Assembly (NCBI GenBank): GCA_933228895.1
Contig: OW121853.1
Location: 126,004,133 to 126,068,132, forward strand
DNA from: Platycnemis pennipes
Lineage: Eukaryota > Arthropoda > Insecta > Odonata > Platycnemididae
DNA: 64,000 bases
Reading direction: 5' to 3'
Each line of letters starts with the position of its first letter. Within the stretch, counting starts at the first letter, position 1. The notes beneath the pieces were generated by a model, which was given only the letters and a program-made list of their open reading frames with translations, was not told where the DNA came from and searched no databases. Position numbers and translations under genes: made by a program. Below, piece after piece: positions 1 to 11,275 of this stretch.

Positions 1-1159
1 GAATTCAAGAAATCTGCTAGGTGTCCCATCTCTAGCCTTGGTTAACCCAGCTGTTGCACCCTCCTTACAAAATGCAATGTGACCGATCCTTGAAATTCTA
101 TGATAATGACATATGCATCATCATTTCGCCAGCACCATCCAAGTCCCTGAGCGACACTAGCTCAGTACCAGGGGACTCTGGTATTGCCTAATTTGTTTTG
201 CTCAGCTTTGGACACATCTGTTTAGTCTGTCCTCTTTGATGAGAATAAGTGAGTGAAAGATCTAAAAGTCTTGTTACCTGCATTGAATACACATCTGTGC
301 AGGATATTAGGTGTTCATCCAGGTGTGGCTCGAAAACAAAAGAAGTGATATTCATACAGAGCATATCAGCATATAGATTATTAAGTCCTAAATTTAATGC
401 ATGTAATAGAACTTTTTTCATAATTACTTTGAGGCAAGTTTTTATAGTGAGAATGAAAAATTGCCCCATTTTTGAGAGTTGCAGAGGGAAGCGTCAGTTT
501 GTCAGGACAATATGAAATGCACAAAAAAGGAAATTTTGATTGAATACAAGACATAATTCCACCATAATAACCTTGAAGTTCTAAATGTTTTACAGTTTAA
601 GTTCATCCATTCATTCATGAAACTGGGCTTTCTCCATGAATACATATGTTACTTGGAGGTACATGACAAACATACTTGTGTACTTTTTGAAATTTCTAAT
701 GCGAATCAATTAACACAATGCCTTTTAAGGGCAGAAGTGACATCACATAGGGACATGCCCCCTTCTGAGCCATTTTTTCGTGATGGTCAAATTTGACCAA
801 CTTTACAAATTTTTATCTCTGAAACTATTCGGGTATTCAGCAATATGTATGCAATAACACTTTCTATCATTAAAATATCTTAAATTTTTAACTTCCTCAT
901 GGTAACCTATGGTTAAAATAGACAGGTCATTGATGAATCAATCAGGAGAAATACTTGATCCTTAGAACTTATGTTTGACTAAATACCAAGTATGATGCCA
1001 AATTAAAGGAAAAAAGTACATACTTTAAAGCATATCTCTCAAGGTGAGATTAGAATTAATTCTAAATATACATACATAAGTTCATAATTGCATTATTTTT
1101 TCTCTTGCCCAAGTAACACATTGATTCAACCACATGTAACGAGTGAAAAGAAAGCTTAC
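1..1159. other. Intron, nothing recognised
   Basis: AT-rich sequence downstream of the last visible LYST exon. It contains one 93-residue minus-strand open frame (188-469), but no family match, splice support or repeat boundary was found. Treated as intron. Confidence 0.6.
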
Positions 1160-1375
1160 CTGCATGTGATGTGCTCCCGCACTTGCAACTGAGTGTGTTA
1201 CTATGGCAACCAAGAACAAATGAACATCTGTGACTAGCAGCTCAAGGTCCGAGTGGGAGGTCATTTTCTCAACAGAATCACTGCCCTGCATACACAGGTG
1301 GGCAATCACAACCAAGGTCTTGGCTAACGCTTCCAACAAACCACTCTCCAGCAGAGGTCGAGTTGCATGCGGGAC
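1160..1375 (-). CDS. LYST: LYST exon o (last exon visible)
   Basis: 72 codons: VPHATRPLLESGLLEALAKT, LVVIAHLCMQGSDSVEKMTS, LLVTDVHLFLVAIVTHSVAS, AGAHHMQ. Corresponds to LYST 'VADMLLDNGLLYVLCNTVAAL' and '[26 protein letters not shown]'. Acceptor CTCTCAAG|GTC, donor ATGCAG|GTAAGC, phase 0. The gene continues left of the window towards the PH-BEACH-WD40 part. Confidence 0.88.
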
Positions 1376-1641
1376 CTTGAGAGCAAAACGACAAAGTGAT
1401 CAAATATCATTTCAACATCGACAATATATATTCTAGTTTAAAAAATATGTATTTACTGCTAGGGATGAATGCAAGGATTGAAACAATTTAACACTGTGAA
1501 TGCATTGAAGGAATATTGCCCATTTAAATGGCAGGAAATTATTTGCAAGGCAGGTAATAGATCAAATAGATGCAGTAATTCAGGGATTGTGAACTATCCG
1601 TGAATACTTGGATATCCGTGAAGTCACCCTCTGAAATAGAT

Positions 1642-3300
1642 AATAGCAGATTTCCACAGAGAAAAATCCACCTTTTCAGGGACTTCAACCCAGAACCCCT
1701 TGATTAACGTTCGTTTGTAGGTTTCCGCGGTGTTGGTTAGACAGGGTGGCTACTGAGACCCAATTTTCAAATTCCCTGACTATTCCCTGACTTTTCCCTG
1801 ATGGACTCACAAATTTCCCTGACCGATCGCCAAAAGGACTCCTATTATCTGAATATTTTATTTCTGCTGAATTAAATTTCTGTCAAAACTCAGAAAATGT
1901 TAAAAGCTGAAATCAATACATTAAAAGCTACAAGTATACCCTAATAAAAAAGTATATTAAACCTTCATAAGTTAAACCCTCATGCAAACTATACGCACTT
2001 TTCATAGACATTCCGCGTCCGCATATCCGCGGCCGTGTATCGTATTTCCGTGGCCGTATGTTCCCTTCGGTAAAATTACAATGATGATGTCTAACCCTTC
2101 AAGAAAGAAGTAGCGTGTCGAGGTAGTTCTGGGAAGTTGAGGATTACTGAAAAGGCATCGAAGAGAAAGTTAATGGCCGATTTACTGGTGGACTACGGTA
2201 GAGGTCACCAAGGTGTGCGAAAAATACAAACCAAAGCCAAGTTGTTGGACTGGATCAAACTCGGATGGCACGAGTGACATTCAGAAGCGAATAACAAATT
2301 GATTAACATAGTTATAACCCCTAGATTGTGAGAGGGAACCAAAAATGTACAAATATTTGTATAAACAAACATAACGTAATCACGCCACTGTGAATGAGGC
2401 AATTAGCAACGACAGCATCATATTCAGGAATATCATTTTTGAGGTGGTTTGTGACATGACTAAATTGCTTCGAGGGAGAACTAAGGGGACTATTCAATAA
2501 TAACATCGAGCGTGAAAGGTGGGGACAGGAGGATGACTCCTCTTACTGTCTCACAAACGGGGGTATGGGAATTGAATAAGATCTTACGTAAGATTTTGTT
2601 TACATGAGTGATCGTACTAGTATTACCATTCTAATAATCATCGTCTCATATTTTTATAATGCAAGCACGTATCAAATACAAGCCATTGTGCTCCACCTGA
2701 GTGTTGAGTCTCAGGTGTTAAAAACAACAAGAGGTAAAATTTTCCGAACAACATAGCCTCGGATTCCTTGTGATGAGCGGAATGCATGTGATCATGACTT
2801 TTAACATTACTAGGCAAATATCGCATTAAGGATGTACACAAGGGATACATTGTACGTCTGATTCACAACTAAGTAACTAAGAGACACTAGTAATAAGATT
2901 CACAACTGAATGTTCCACAACTTGATGGGGTTTATTCCACAAACGTCAGCGACGGATATTAGTTTTAGTTGGTGGAATAAAGGGCAGGAAAGACTGGCCG
3001 ATAAACGTAATGGTAGAAAAATAACGAGAATTTCGATGTTTCTCCCTGACTGTCACGATAATTCCCTGACTTTTCCAGAAATGCAAAATTCCCTGACAAT
3101 TCCAGGTTTTGCCAGTTTTCCCTGACAATCACCACCCTGTTAGATGTTCTCTGCATTTTTTCGGGATACATCTGCGTCGTTTGACATGGACATATCCCGT
3201 GATTTACCACCTACGCTACCAAGGCTTCCTTCTCCCCTGTGGAACTCTAAGAGGTCTTAAAGGACAAGATGTCACCCACCTGCTGTACACACAAAGCCAC
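1642..3300 (-). mobile_element. tRNA-derived SINE, split by a DNA element
   Basis: The two ends of this copy, about 1642-1736 and 3145-3300, both match the intact copy at about 18193-18335: one end AGCAGA.TTTCCACA.GA.AAAAATCCAC, the other ACCAAGGCTTCCTTCTCCC.TGTGGA. On the minus strand the head has an A-box-like TAGCGTAGGTGG and a B-box-like GGTTGAAGTCC, as in a tRNA-derived promoter. The middle is interrupted by the element at 1742-3139. Confidence 0.65.
1742..3139. mobile_element. Non-autonomous DNA element with TTCCCTGA repeats
   Basis: The ends are inverted: CAGGGTGG on the left, CCACCCTG on the right. TTAGA flanks both sides (1737-1741 and 3140-3144), consistent with a short target duplication. 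Just inside both ends is a cluster of repeats of the form TTCCCTGAC(T/A), for example around 1774-1822 and 3044-3127. No transposase domain was recognised, so it is probably mobilised in trans. Superfamily unassigned. Confidence 0.6.
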
Positions 3301-4084
3301 AGGCAAGCCAAAGTTGTGCACACAACACAACCATCCATGAGGTTAAGGCCGACTTTAAACACTAAGGTGGTTACTTGAACTCATTCATGGATTGCGGGTG
3401 ACTCAGCATGCATACTGCAGTTTTGTCGAATATTCATAATAATGAAAATTTAAACAAACTTATGCTCATAAAATTTATCATTCTATTAATGAACAGTACC
3501 AAAATCCCAATAATTTTTTTAACCCCACGTACATCATTGTATACTGAAAAAGGGACACGGAACCACTGATAACTAATGTGATTGCCAAACTTAATATAAG
3601 TAAGCAAATATTTCAGCAAAAAGCATAGAAACAACAGAAGAGGGTGTCCGCAACAATGGGAGAATGTCAAAGGGGTGCATGAGACCAAAAAGGTAGAGAA
3701 GGACTGCTCTGGAGTAGGCATACAATGCCACATGAATCAATTGACCGAGTGTGGTTCACTTCCAGCCACCCATTAACCATGAATCTGTGGCCAAGCACAG
3801 GGTTACTGCCTCGTGGTCCATACCCTAAACCTGGCTGGGAACTCACACCCTAGGACCACCTTCCACCCGTCTCAATGATATGGCAATCTCGTGGCAGCAC
3901 ATGGCAAACACTCAACTCTGTCCAGGTGCATCACCTGCTAAGACAGAGGTTTGTTTCCATCCGTTTAGTTGTTCAATGGCAATATGGAGACTACAGCAGT
4001 ATTTCCCACCCCTCCCTACCTGAAGGTGAACTTCTTAAAAAGTGAATTAAGCATGCAGCTCCAGAGGGGGAGCTTCCATCTTAC
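3301..4084. other. Intron, nothing recognised
   Basis: AT-rich intronic sequence. The 99-residue minus-strand open frame at 3434-3733 shows no family pattern. Confidence 0.5.
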
Positions 4085-4447
4085 CTTGGTGAACATCTCT
4101 CGCAGGAATAGCATGAGGTTGTGTGGGAGCAGGACGTCGCCCTCGGCAGCTTTTGGCAGCAGCGCCAGGAGTGGAGGGAAGGCAGCCAGCTGCAAGCACC
4201 CCAGCGCCGCTGGCTCCTCCACGACACCACCAGTGGACATTAGGGGACGTGCCAACAATGCATCCTCGTGCTCTGCCTGCTCCTCCAGGCTTGCACTGCA
4301 CCTCGTCACAAGGGAGATGCACGCATCCACAAGGTCTGGGGTCGCCTCAAACTGCCCCAGCTGATTCGCCAGCAGGTAGAAGCCACGAGCTCGCAGGAAG
4401 CGATTGGCCTCCTCATCACCAGCTCGCTGCAGATAGGCGGAGATCAC
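4085..4447 (-). CDS. LYST: LYST exon n (armadillo-like block)
   Basis: 121 codons. VISAYLQRAGDEEANRFLRA, then RGFYLLANQLGQFEATPDLV, then an insert rich in E/A, then LLPHNLMLFLREMFTK. Matches human LYST '[28 protein letters not shown]' and 'NILLHNALLLLLQIL'. Acceptor ACCTACAG|GTG, donor ACCAAG|GTAAGA, phase 0 at both ends. GC-richer than the flanking introns. The overlapping plus-strand open frames here are shadows. Confidence 0.92.
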
Positions 4448-4544
4448 CTGTAGGTGTGGAAAAAGCACATCTGCACATCAGGACTTCACTCAACCACTCT
4501 CCCAAATCACCCATGATCAGCTTCAACAACAGCCTTCCGGATAA

Positions 4545-4928
4545 TTTATTTATTTATTTAATAATTCTTTTAAGTTCACACAACATGAAAAACACAATAA
4601 TAGGGTAAACTTTTTTCACAATTCATCATAAAAACAATCATAATACAAGAAGAACAAAAAAACACTAATAATACAATTAATTACCAAAACAGTCAAGGCC
4701 GGCTAAATGTCACATACAAAATTCTGAACAAATTTATAATGTCTCTAACATCGACAATATCTGTCCGCGAAACATTTCCTTGGGTAAGTTTATATTTATT
4801 TCACTTGAAAATGTTTCAATGAGATACATATTCTATTAATAGGTGCATTAATACAATAATTTGTGTTCACACTTCTTATATAGAATGTCCTTTTTTGCCT
4901 TACTTTTTTGGTCGGGACTAAAAATGCA
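4545..4928 (-). repeat. Probable 3' end of an old LINE
   Basis: Begins with an ATTTATTTATTT run followed by AT-rich sequence. This is the layout of a minus-strand LINE tail and 3' untranslated region, and resembles the tail at 16997. No coding domain was recognised with confidence. Confidence 0.3.
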
Positions 4929-5000
4929 CTACAGTAGAACCTCTATTTTACGAAGTTGAAGGGACCCAAAAATTTGAGCTTTGTAAATCAGAGGGTTTGT

Positions 5001-5099
5001 AAATTGGAGGTTATCTTCCACTAACTCCTCTGTCTCCGGAACTGATGTGTCACCAAAACCAGCTGATCTCCAAAAGTTGGAAATAGTTTTAGTGGTGAC
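5001..5099 (-). pseudogene. Tigger-type transposase C-terminal remnant
   Basis: The minus-strand reading VTTKTISNFWRSAGFGDTSV resembles the region of Tigger/jerky transposases just after the DDE domain ('..TIRNCFRHAGF'). It is short, has no catalytic residues and lies inside the element with pogo-type ends, which agrees with the assignment. Confidence 0.5.
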
Positions 5100-5315
5100 A
5101 CTCCCATGCTCTGGCAACACCTCGCACAGCATGGAGCAATGTCCATGGAGGCACATCATGCACATAAGAGGCTTGATCTGCGACAAATGTGGGTCTACTA
5201 AAACTCTGCTGACAAGAATGCGAGTATACTTTCTATGCAATTAAACACTATGCTGTACTTAACTTGTCAAATAGTTATGTTAGGGTTGAAATCAAAATAA
5301 TTACTATACAAATAA

Positions 5316-5423
5316 TAGTCATCTGCTCATTCTGGGAAAAAATAGATATTATGTGAAATTCTCTTGTGCTAGTCATCTGCTCATTCTGGGAAAAAATAGA
5401 TATTATGTGAAATTCTCTTGTGC
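5316..5423. repeat. 54-bp tandem duplication
   Basis: Two identical 54-bp copies, 5316-5369 and 5370-5423, each starting TAGTCATCTGCTCATTCTGG. Perfect identity suggests a recent event. Confidence 0.95.
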
Positions 5424-5814
5424 AGAGTGCAGAGTATCTACATCAAATTGAAAGGATTTAAAAATTACACCTCAATAGTATTGATTCGCTTTATAGCATA
5501 GGTGTTATTCCTAAGGCTAGGAGACTCACTTTAGTAAAAGAGAATGAAACAGCCATGAATTTAAAAAAAAGGTGAATATTTTTCTACAAATTTATAATGG
5601 TATGAACTTGGCTGCTGCAACTGAATTACGTTCTTGTTGCTGTTCAGTTGGTAGATCTCAAAATGAGGGGAATAACTCATAAGAGAATTAACTCATCCCA
5701 CTGAGTATTTTAAGCATATGCAGTTATGCATTAATTAACGAAAGAGTATATTTAGTGCTATTCGATTAGAGTTTAAAGAAGCCATTTTAACATGGGAAAG
5801 CCAGGGATGCATTT

Positions 5815-6417
5815 TAACTAGGAAATTTCAAAACAAAGTTCCAACTGAACTAGTATATTTCAGTGAAAAGACCAGAAAATGCCTTTTTTTTTAAGAAACC
5901 GTATCGTTTGAAATACATTTAATAATATTTCGCAGCTGATGAAAGTCAATCTTAGAAATTCACTCAGTTAATTTAGAATTCCCTCTTTTTTAAGATGCGT
6001 TCTACAGTGCTGACATCTAGCGGTGATTTACGAGAACTATTTACTCGCGGCTACAGAAGGCGATCGAGAACTCAAAAGTGGCGATCACAAATTCTTACCT
6101 AACGACGTTCAACAAATTCTTACCTAACTAGGAAATTTCAAAACAAAGTTCCAACTGAACTAGTATATTTCAGTGAAAAGACCAGAAAATGCCTTTTTTT
6201 TTAAGAAACCGTATCGTTTGAAATACATTTAATAATATTTCGCAGCTGATGAAAGTCAATCTTAGAAATTCACTCAGTTAATTTGGAATTCCCTCTTTTT
6301 TAAGATGCGTTCTACAGTGCTGACATCTAGCGGTGATTTACGAGAACTATTTACTCGCGGCTACGAAGGCGATCGCGAACTCAAAAGTCGCAATCACAAA
6401 TTCTTACCTAACGACGT
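5815..6417. repeat. About 310-bp tandem duplication
   Basis: Copy 1 at 5815-6109 and copy 2 at 6125-6417 share a sequence starting TAACTAGGAAATTTCAAAAC and ending near CTTACCTAACGACGT, with only a few differences. They lie inside the pogo/Tigger-like element. Confidence 0.93.
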
Positions 6418-7337
6418 AAAACACTTCTAATGAAAAATTAAATAATCTATTGCATCAAGATTTGAATATAAGTAATTTATTATTGCAAAATTTGTATTTT
6501 TTAATGAAACTAAGCTTCACGACAGCTGCAGCAAAGAACTTCCTACGGGAATGTTATTTTCAAGTGAAAGGCTGAACAAAGTTCTGAATTGGGAATGCGG
6601 CGGCTACCTTAAAGCTAATTTTAAATAATTCCAGAGAAAATATGGATCCTTAGTGACGAAGAGTTAGTTATTCGCAATACACAAAATGATAGAAAAGGAA
6701 TAGAAATTACCAAGCACTAATCCGATTATTTAATGAACTGGGGCATTGTTTTCGAGAAGTAGGCATCGTGCCATGCATCTTTGAACATTTTTTCCTTGGA
6801 TCATATACTTAGGATTGAATTGCGATTTGGATGATCAGTCTCTGGGATTTTTGCTACAGTTTAAGCACTTCAAAAAGCACTATTCTCTAATTCGATTTTT
6901 CCACATTTTTATCAAATGAAATTCTTGGACCGAGGGCCCTCTCAACATGACCTATCCGGCTTCAGCTGCTCCTGTCATGGTATGCAGCGATCGTTATTCC
7001 ATTGTACTGAGATCAGTGCAACAAAATCATTTCAAGAACTTTGTAAAATAGAGGTCAATCACTCCTAGGGACCGGTCTCGCACTTCGTAAATCAGTAAAA
7101 TCGAGGTTTCGTAAAATAGAGGTCATTTTACATGGTTTTCCTATATACAAAGACCGGGACCGGCGGAATGGTTCTTAAATTGGTGTCATTTCGTAAATTA
7201 GAGGTTCGTAAAAAAGAGGTTCTACTGTATAACTAACTATATGCACAATTAACAACACTGCTAAATTCCAGACAGCAAAAGGAGATAAAGCAAGAAATAC
7301 GGAGACACCCATTTTCCTCCAACAGCTAAACACACAC

Positions 7338-7598
7338 CTTAACAACAGCCGTCCTCACTCTGGAGTCGCTGTGGTTGGCCATGACGAGGAGGGCCTCAGC
7401 ATGCACCACATAGTTGAGCACCTGGTGACTCATTGAGTCAGGCAGCACGAGAAGGGTATCCCTGAGGAGCAGCAAGAGGCCCTCGATGATGATGGGCTGA
7501 GGGGCGGAGGTGCTGGTGGGCAAAGATGGGTGGCCACCGGAGGAATCATCCTTCCCAGCTTCTTCTTCAGCGTGACTGCCTTGCTCCGACCCCCCCTC
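7338..7598 (-). CDS. LYST: LYST exon m (armadillo-like block)
   Basis: Acidic start EGGSEQGSHAEEEAGKDDSS, then IIIEGLLLLLRDTLLVLPDS, then HAEALLVMANHSDSRVRTAV. The second part matches LYST 'LYELLSGVLLILPDVLLEDV' and 'ADTLLVLVNHPSPAIQQGVIK', one of the clearest family blocks. Acceptor GTGCCAG|GAG, donor GTTAAG|GTGTGT, phase 0. The start could lie further upstream at another AG, but this one fits the phase. Confidence 0.9.
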
Positions 7599-8890
7599 CT
7601 GGCACAAGCAAGGAAAAAGACCACGTGCTTGCACACATTCCCACCAACACAGCTGCTTTGTGACCACAGACTGACATTTGGGCAAACAAGAACACGGAAA
7701 GACCCATTTTTCTCCAACAGCTACACATTTATCTCTTTCAACACTGACTGATGACAATTGTCATCTAGCAGGTTGCAACATTTTTTTTAAGTCAACAAGG
7801 TAGAAAGGTGCATCCCTTGCCTGCCCCCCCTCCCCGCTTACATCTATTGATGATATTTCAAAACGTATTCTAATTATTTCATTCCTGTGGGACCCTTCAC
7901 ATTCCTTGGTAGTGTATGGCATAACTTGTTAGTTATTTTCACATTTTCAACAGTTTACTACACACCCTCCATTTACATGAACAGCACCTGGAAGCATTTA
8001 AGTTTCAGTTGATTCATCTGTTTCAAAGAGGAGTTTAGAGGAATTAGAAGGGTTTTACGAATTTCACAACAACTTTGGCAAATATTGGAAGAAATAAAAA
8101 TTGTTTATGGCATATTGTTAAAAGCATCATTGTCATTATGTAGTTGAAATCTGAAGCAAATGTGACCATAGGTCACTCAACAGCAAGCACATAAATATGG
8201 ATGATCAGATTTGAAGGCCCGAAAACAGACTTTTTTCAAATAAAATTTAGTAAATGCTTATCTACGGTGACAAAAAAATTTCTGATCCACATACATAAAT
8301 GTAGAAATGAACATTCTATAAAATGAACTTTTCTGCATTGATATTGGTTCTCTTTTTTGGAAAATATACTTTTCAAACTCAGTTTTCTACACTTTTTTTT
8401 AACACACAGTAATACCAAAGGCACATTAGAAAGATGTCCTCTTTCATTTCTGTAAAGGATTCTGTAAAATCTACCACATGTTTCAAAATTAAAAGAATTA
8501 AAAATATTTTAAGCAAATCATTTCAACAGTCAGAGAAGCATAGCCAAAACGGCATTATATATCGAGATTTTGAAATCTGAACTCAAGCTAATGAAAGCTA
8601 ACACAAACAGTAGAGTGAAGAAAAGTGTTTCAAGTGCTGCAAACAAATAAGAATAATGATTTGTCATTTACTGTATAATTTGCTGTTACGAACTTAAAAT
8701 AGGTGTTCTTTGTTTCTAAATGATTGGTGTGCCAAGTGTTCTCTTTGCTTTGTGTAATTGTTTTATAGTACAATTTTGTTAGTACAGTAAATACCACCAT
8801 ATCCATATAGTTATGCTGGGAGGCTACAGGGTCATATCATGAAAGTTTCCAAATCTATTTGTTTTATCAGGGTTACTGGGTTTTGAGCAT
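7599..8890. other. Intron, nothing recognised
   Basis: AT-rich intron upstream of LYST exon m. Short open frames here (for example 7530-7751 on plus) overlap the exon or lack family features. Confidence 0.5.
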
Positions 8891-8926
8891 TTTAAACCAA
8901 TCGTTTTAAAGTAAGCGTTAAACTAA

Positions 8927-9184
8927 GGAATGGATGGAACAGACTTGATGGGCCAAGGCATTGCTACCTACGGTGCCATAAAATGGTTGTGGCCATTATT
9001 TTTCTTGGCTGCTCTGTGCAAGTGTTCTCAATGCCCAGATATGAGCCGTACAGCAGGCAAAAATGAGCCAAATATTCAAATTCTACGTACCATTGAGCAG
9101 ACTATGTGCGATATAAAACTGAAAGTTGGGTACCTGGTCTTAGTTGACAGTTTGCAATTCTGCTCACAATATTTTCCATTTTGA
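8927..9184 (+). pseudogene. piggyBac-type transposase remnant
   Basis: Reads MDGTDLMGQGIATYGA then KWLWPLFFLAALCKCSQC. piggyBac transposases have a very similar block after the catalytic core ('MGGVDxxDQ...Y.....KWWWPLF.......NA'). Upstream sequence in the same frame is broken by stops. It lies in the intron on the strand opposite LYST. No TTAA-flanked ends were identified. Confidence 0.55.
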
Positions 9185-10020
9185 CTGCTTGGATCACTCG
9201 TCGTTCAGAATCCGGACAACAGGAGGTTACGGTATGCTGGCGATTATGGTAGCATCCAAGTGTGAACTTCTTTTTTTAAATGCCTCTGTGGGCTATTCAT
9301 TCTGTGTTCAAAACTATTTTACGAAGTAATCCAGACACTGCTCAGCAAAAACTTGGAAAATGTTTTTTTTATTAATGCATGTGATTTAAAAAGATAACTT
9401 TGAGCTTGTGGTGTTAGATATTCATGTGACTTTTATATATGTTTTTGCCAAAAGTGCCTAAATATTGGGAAGGCACTGAGACAACTTTTTCGAAGTATTT
9501 ATTCCTCAATTTGTGGAAGTTTTTGTCGAGAGATGTACCAATTAACTTTAATTTTCACTTTTTTTTTCAAACTAACGAGCTTTTATGTAATGGCAATGTT
9601 GTTGCTATACCTGTACCTAAGGCCAGTGCTGAGATATAGCTCCTATAAGGATATTGTCCTTATTGTATCAAAAGTAGCTCAGTAGAAGACTCATTTAGTG
9701 TTTGTTCATTTTTGCAAAATATTCCATAGAATTTAGCCATATGGGTAAAAAGTTATCTTACCAGCGTACTTGTCTGAGACTAACGTTCCTATTATTGTGC
9801 CATAAAATGCTATTAATTGAAGAAATTTAAGAATTGTGAGGAAACTGTGATGTTTTGCTTACCTCTAAATACATAACTATGTTAGGAGAGAATCTTTTTT
9901 TTTTTGGACATACTCGTACAAATCGCAGCATGCTAAATATTGACCCCATTAACGCCCAGCATAGCCATATGGCTACAGGTCATTCTGCGGAAACAACTTT
10001 ATAAATCACCTAAATATTTT
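9185..10020. other. Intron, nothing firm
   Basis: AT-rich. A 66-residue plus-strand frame at 9439-9639 was inspected for continuity with the piggyBac remnant, but its order does not fit. Confidence 0.4.
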
Positions 10021-10181
10021 GCGAAAGAAAAAGACTGGCAATTTTCCACAAGAATAAGGAGTTTACTTGACCAGTTTTGGTGTACAACACCATTTTCAGG
10101 TCCTGAAGATGGTGTTGTACACCGAAACCAGTCAAGTAAAATCCTTATTCTTGTGGAAAATTGCCAGTCTTTTTCTTTCGC
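10021..10181. repeat. 80-bp-arm near-perfect palindrome
   Basis: Left arm 10021-10100 starts GCGAAAGAAAAAGACTGGCA, and right arm 10102-10181 is its reverse complement with only a few mismatches. The centre is CAGG-T-CCTG. Spacer of one base. Would form a long hairpin; probably a foldback MITE or the result of an inverted duplication. Confidence 0.95.
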
Positions 10182-10304
10182 TATGATATTCAACCAAATC
10201 AAGCCTGAACAACTACCTTTAAAATATTTTGCATGAGTATTTTAGGTGACCATATGAGTAAGATACCAAAGGATCTTCAAAATCACAAACAATTTTTTTT
10301 TCCA

Positions 10305-10485
10305 TTACCAAACACAGCACATGTGGCCTTTACATCGGGGTATTTAACATGTAACAATGGACGGGCACACACAACCATGTCCTGAGTGGTGAAAAAACCC
10401 ACTCAGGTGGGACTCGAACCCGCGACCCTCAAGTTCGCAGGCGAGGACTTAACCACGCCGCCACCGGCGCGGTTAAGTCCTCGCC
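10305..10485 (-). mobile_element. tRNA-derived SINE with palindromic head
   Basis: On the minus strand the sequence reads GTGGCGGCGTGGTTAAGTCC, then GGGTCGCGGGTTCGAGTCCC, a good A-box/B-box pair of a tRNA-type promoter (B-box GGTTCGAGTCC). It runs into a non-tRNA body containing a small CCTGAGTGG.../...CCACTCAGG hairpin. The head is repeated in inverted orientation at 10467-10485, giving GGCGAGGACTTAACC...GGTTAAGTCCTCGCC. No cloverleaf without mismatches, so not called a tRNA gene. Confidence 0.6.
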
Positions 10486-10672
10486 GGCGGTTTTCTGGGA
10501 GGAAATAGGTTAACTCTGACCACACAGTTGTTAGAGATATACCTTTTTCACAGGTGGCTGGCCTAACCATCCAAGTTACTAGTCTAAAATGTTAAGTCAC
10601 GAATCTAAATGAGCTGGAAATAACCACCTCCAACTATAAAGAAAGCATGTGAGAAGACATCTCCACACTCAC

Positions 10673-11014
10673 CACCTCCAGTTTCTCATCCTCTGACCCC
10701 ATCTTCAGAGAGAACATGTCTTTTTCCTTGTAGGGTCCTACGTTGATGTCAGTCGAGATGATATTGTGGCCCACCAAACTCTTGAAGAGGTCGATGGTGT
10801 TTCCCTGATGGGCTACCTTGTCTGCACTGCTTTCACTCTTCGTCTCGGGACTACCCCTGGTCTCTCCCTGCTTCCCACCAATCAACACACTGGGCTCCAT
10901 GGAGGGCAGCACTCCATCGGACCCATCAACGGCTACCTTGTTGCTATCCTCAATCAGGTTGGAATCAGGGGATACAATCTTCAGGACACGTCCCTCGCTA
11001 CCAATCTGCTTGAT
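10673..11014 (-). CDS. LYST: LYST exon l (variable linker)
   Basis: 114 codons, starting IKQIGSEGRVLKIVSPDSNL and ending MGSEDEKLEV. The middle is polar (SPETKSESSADK), then DLFKSLVGHNIISTDINVGP. No strong match to a vertebrate domain. It lies in the disordered region of LYST before the next armadillo block. Acceptor AATTTCAG|ATC, donor GAGGTG|GTGAGT, phase 0 at both ends. An unbroken frame of this length on the gene's strand in the right phase supports it as coding. Confidence 0.78.
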
Positions 11015-11275
11015 CTGAAATTAAGGAGGATTAACCATCGATTTAACACAATCACACATTTTTAAATACAAATAAACATTTTATATAATAGTATTTTTGG
11101 ACTATACAGGGTGATTCAAAAAGAATACCACAACTTTGAAAATTGAGAACTCTGCAAAGAAAAAAGGAGAGCTAATCGCTTTCTGTTGTCGATTTAAGGA
11201 AGCTCTAAAGTCGCTCATTTTGTCGCTAGGAGTGCTGTTGGCCACATATCAACCATTTCTGTTGTTAGTGCAAAG

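Larger units (their letters stand above)
4932..7227. mobile_element. pogo/Tigger-like DNA transposon (defective)
   Basis: The ends are CAGTAGAACCTCTATTTTAC and its inverted counterpart ending GGTTCTACTG, each next to a TA dinucleotide (4930-4931 and 7228-7229). That is the typical pogo/Tigger terminus and target. Subterminal copies of GTAAAATAGAGGTC and GTAAATYAGAGG occur near both ends. A short transposase remnant survives on the minus strand near the left end; the rest is non-coding and partly tandemly duplicated. Confidence 0.8.

Noticed and set aside
188..469. 93-residue minus-strand open frame as a further LYST exon
   Set aside because: The translation does not match the LYST segment expected after exon o, and no acceptor/donor pair with the right phase was found.
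4123..4608. 161-residue plus-strand open frame
   Set aside because: It is the shadow of LYST exon n in a GC-rich stretch; proline/alanine-rich with no family pattern.
9439..9639. Continuation of the piggyBac transposase
   Set aside because: The faint similarity is to a part that should precede, not follow, the block at 8927-9184, so the order is wrong.
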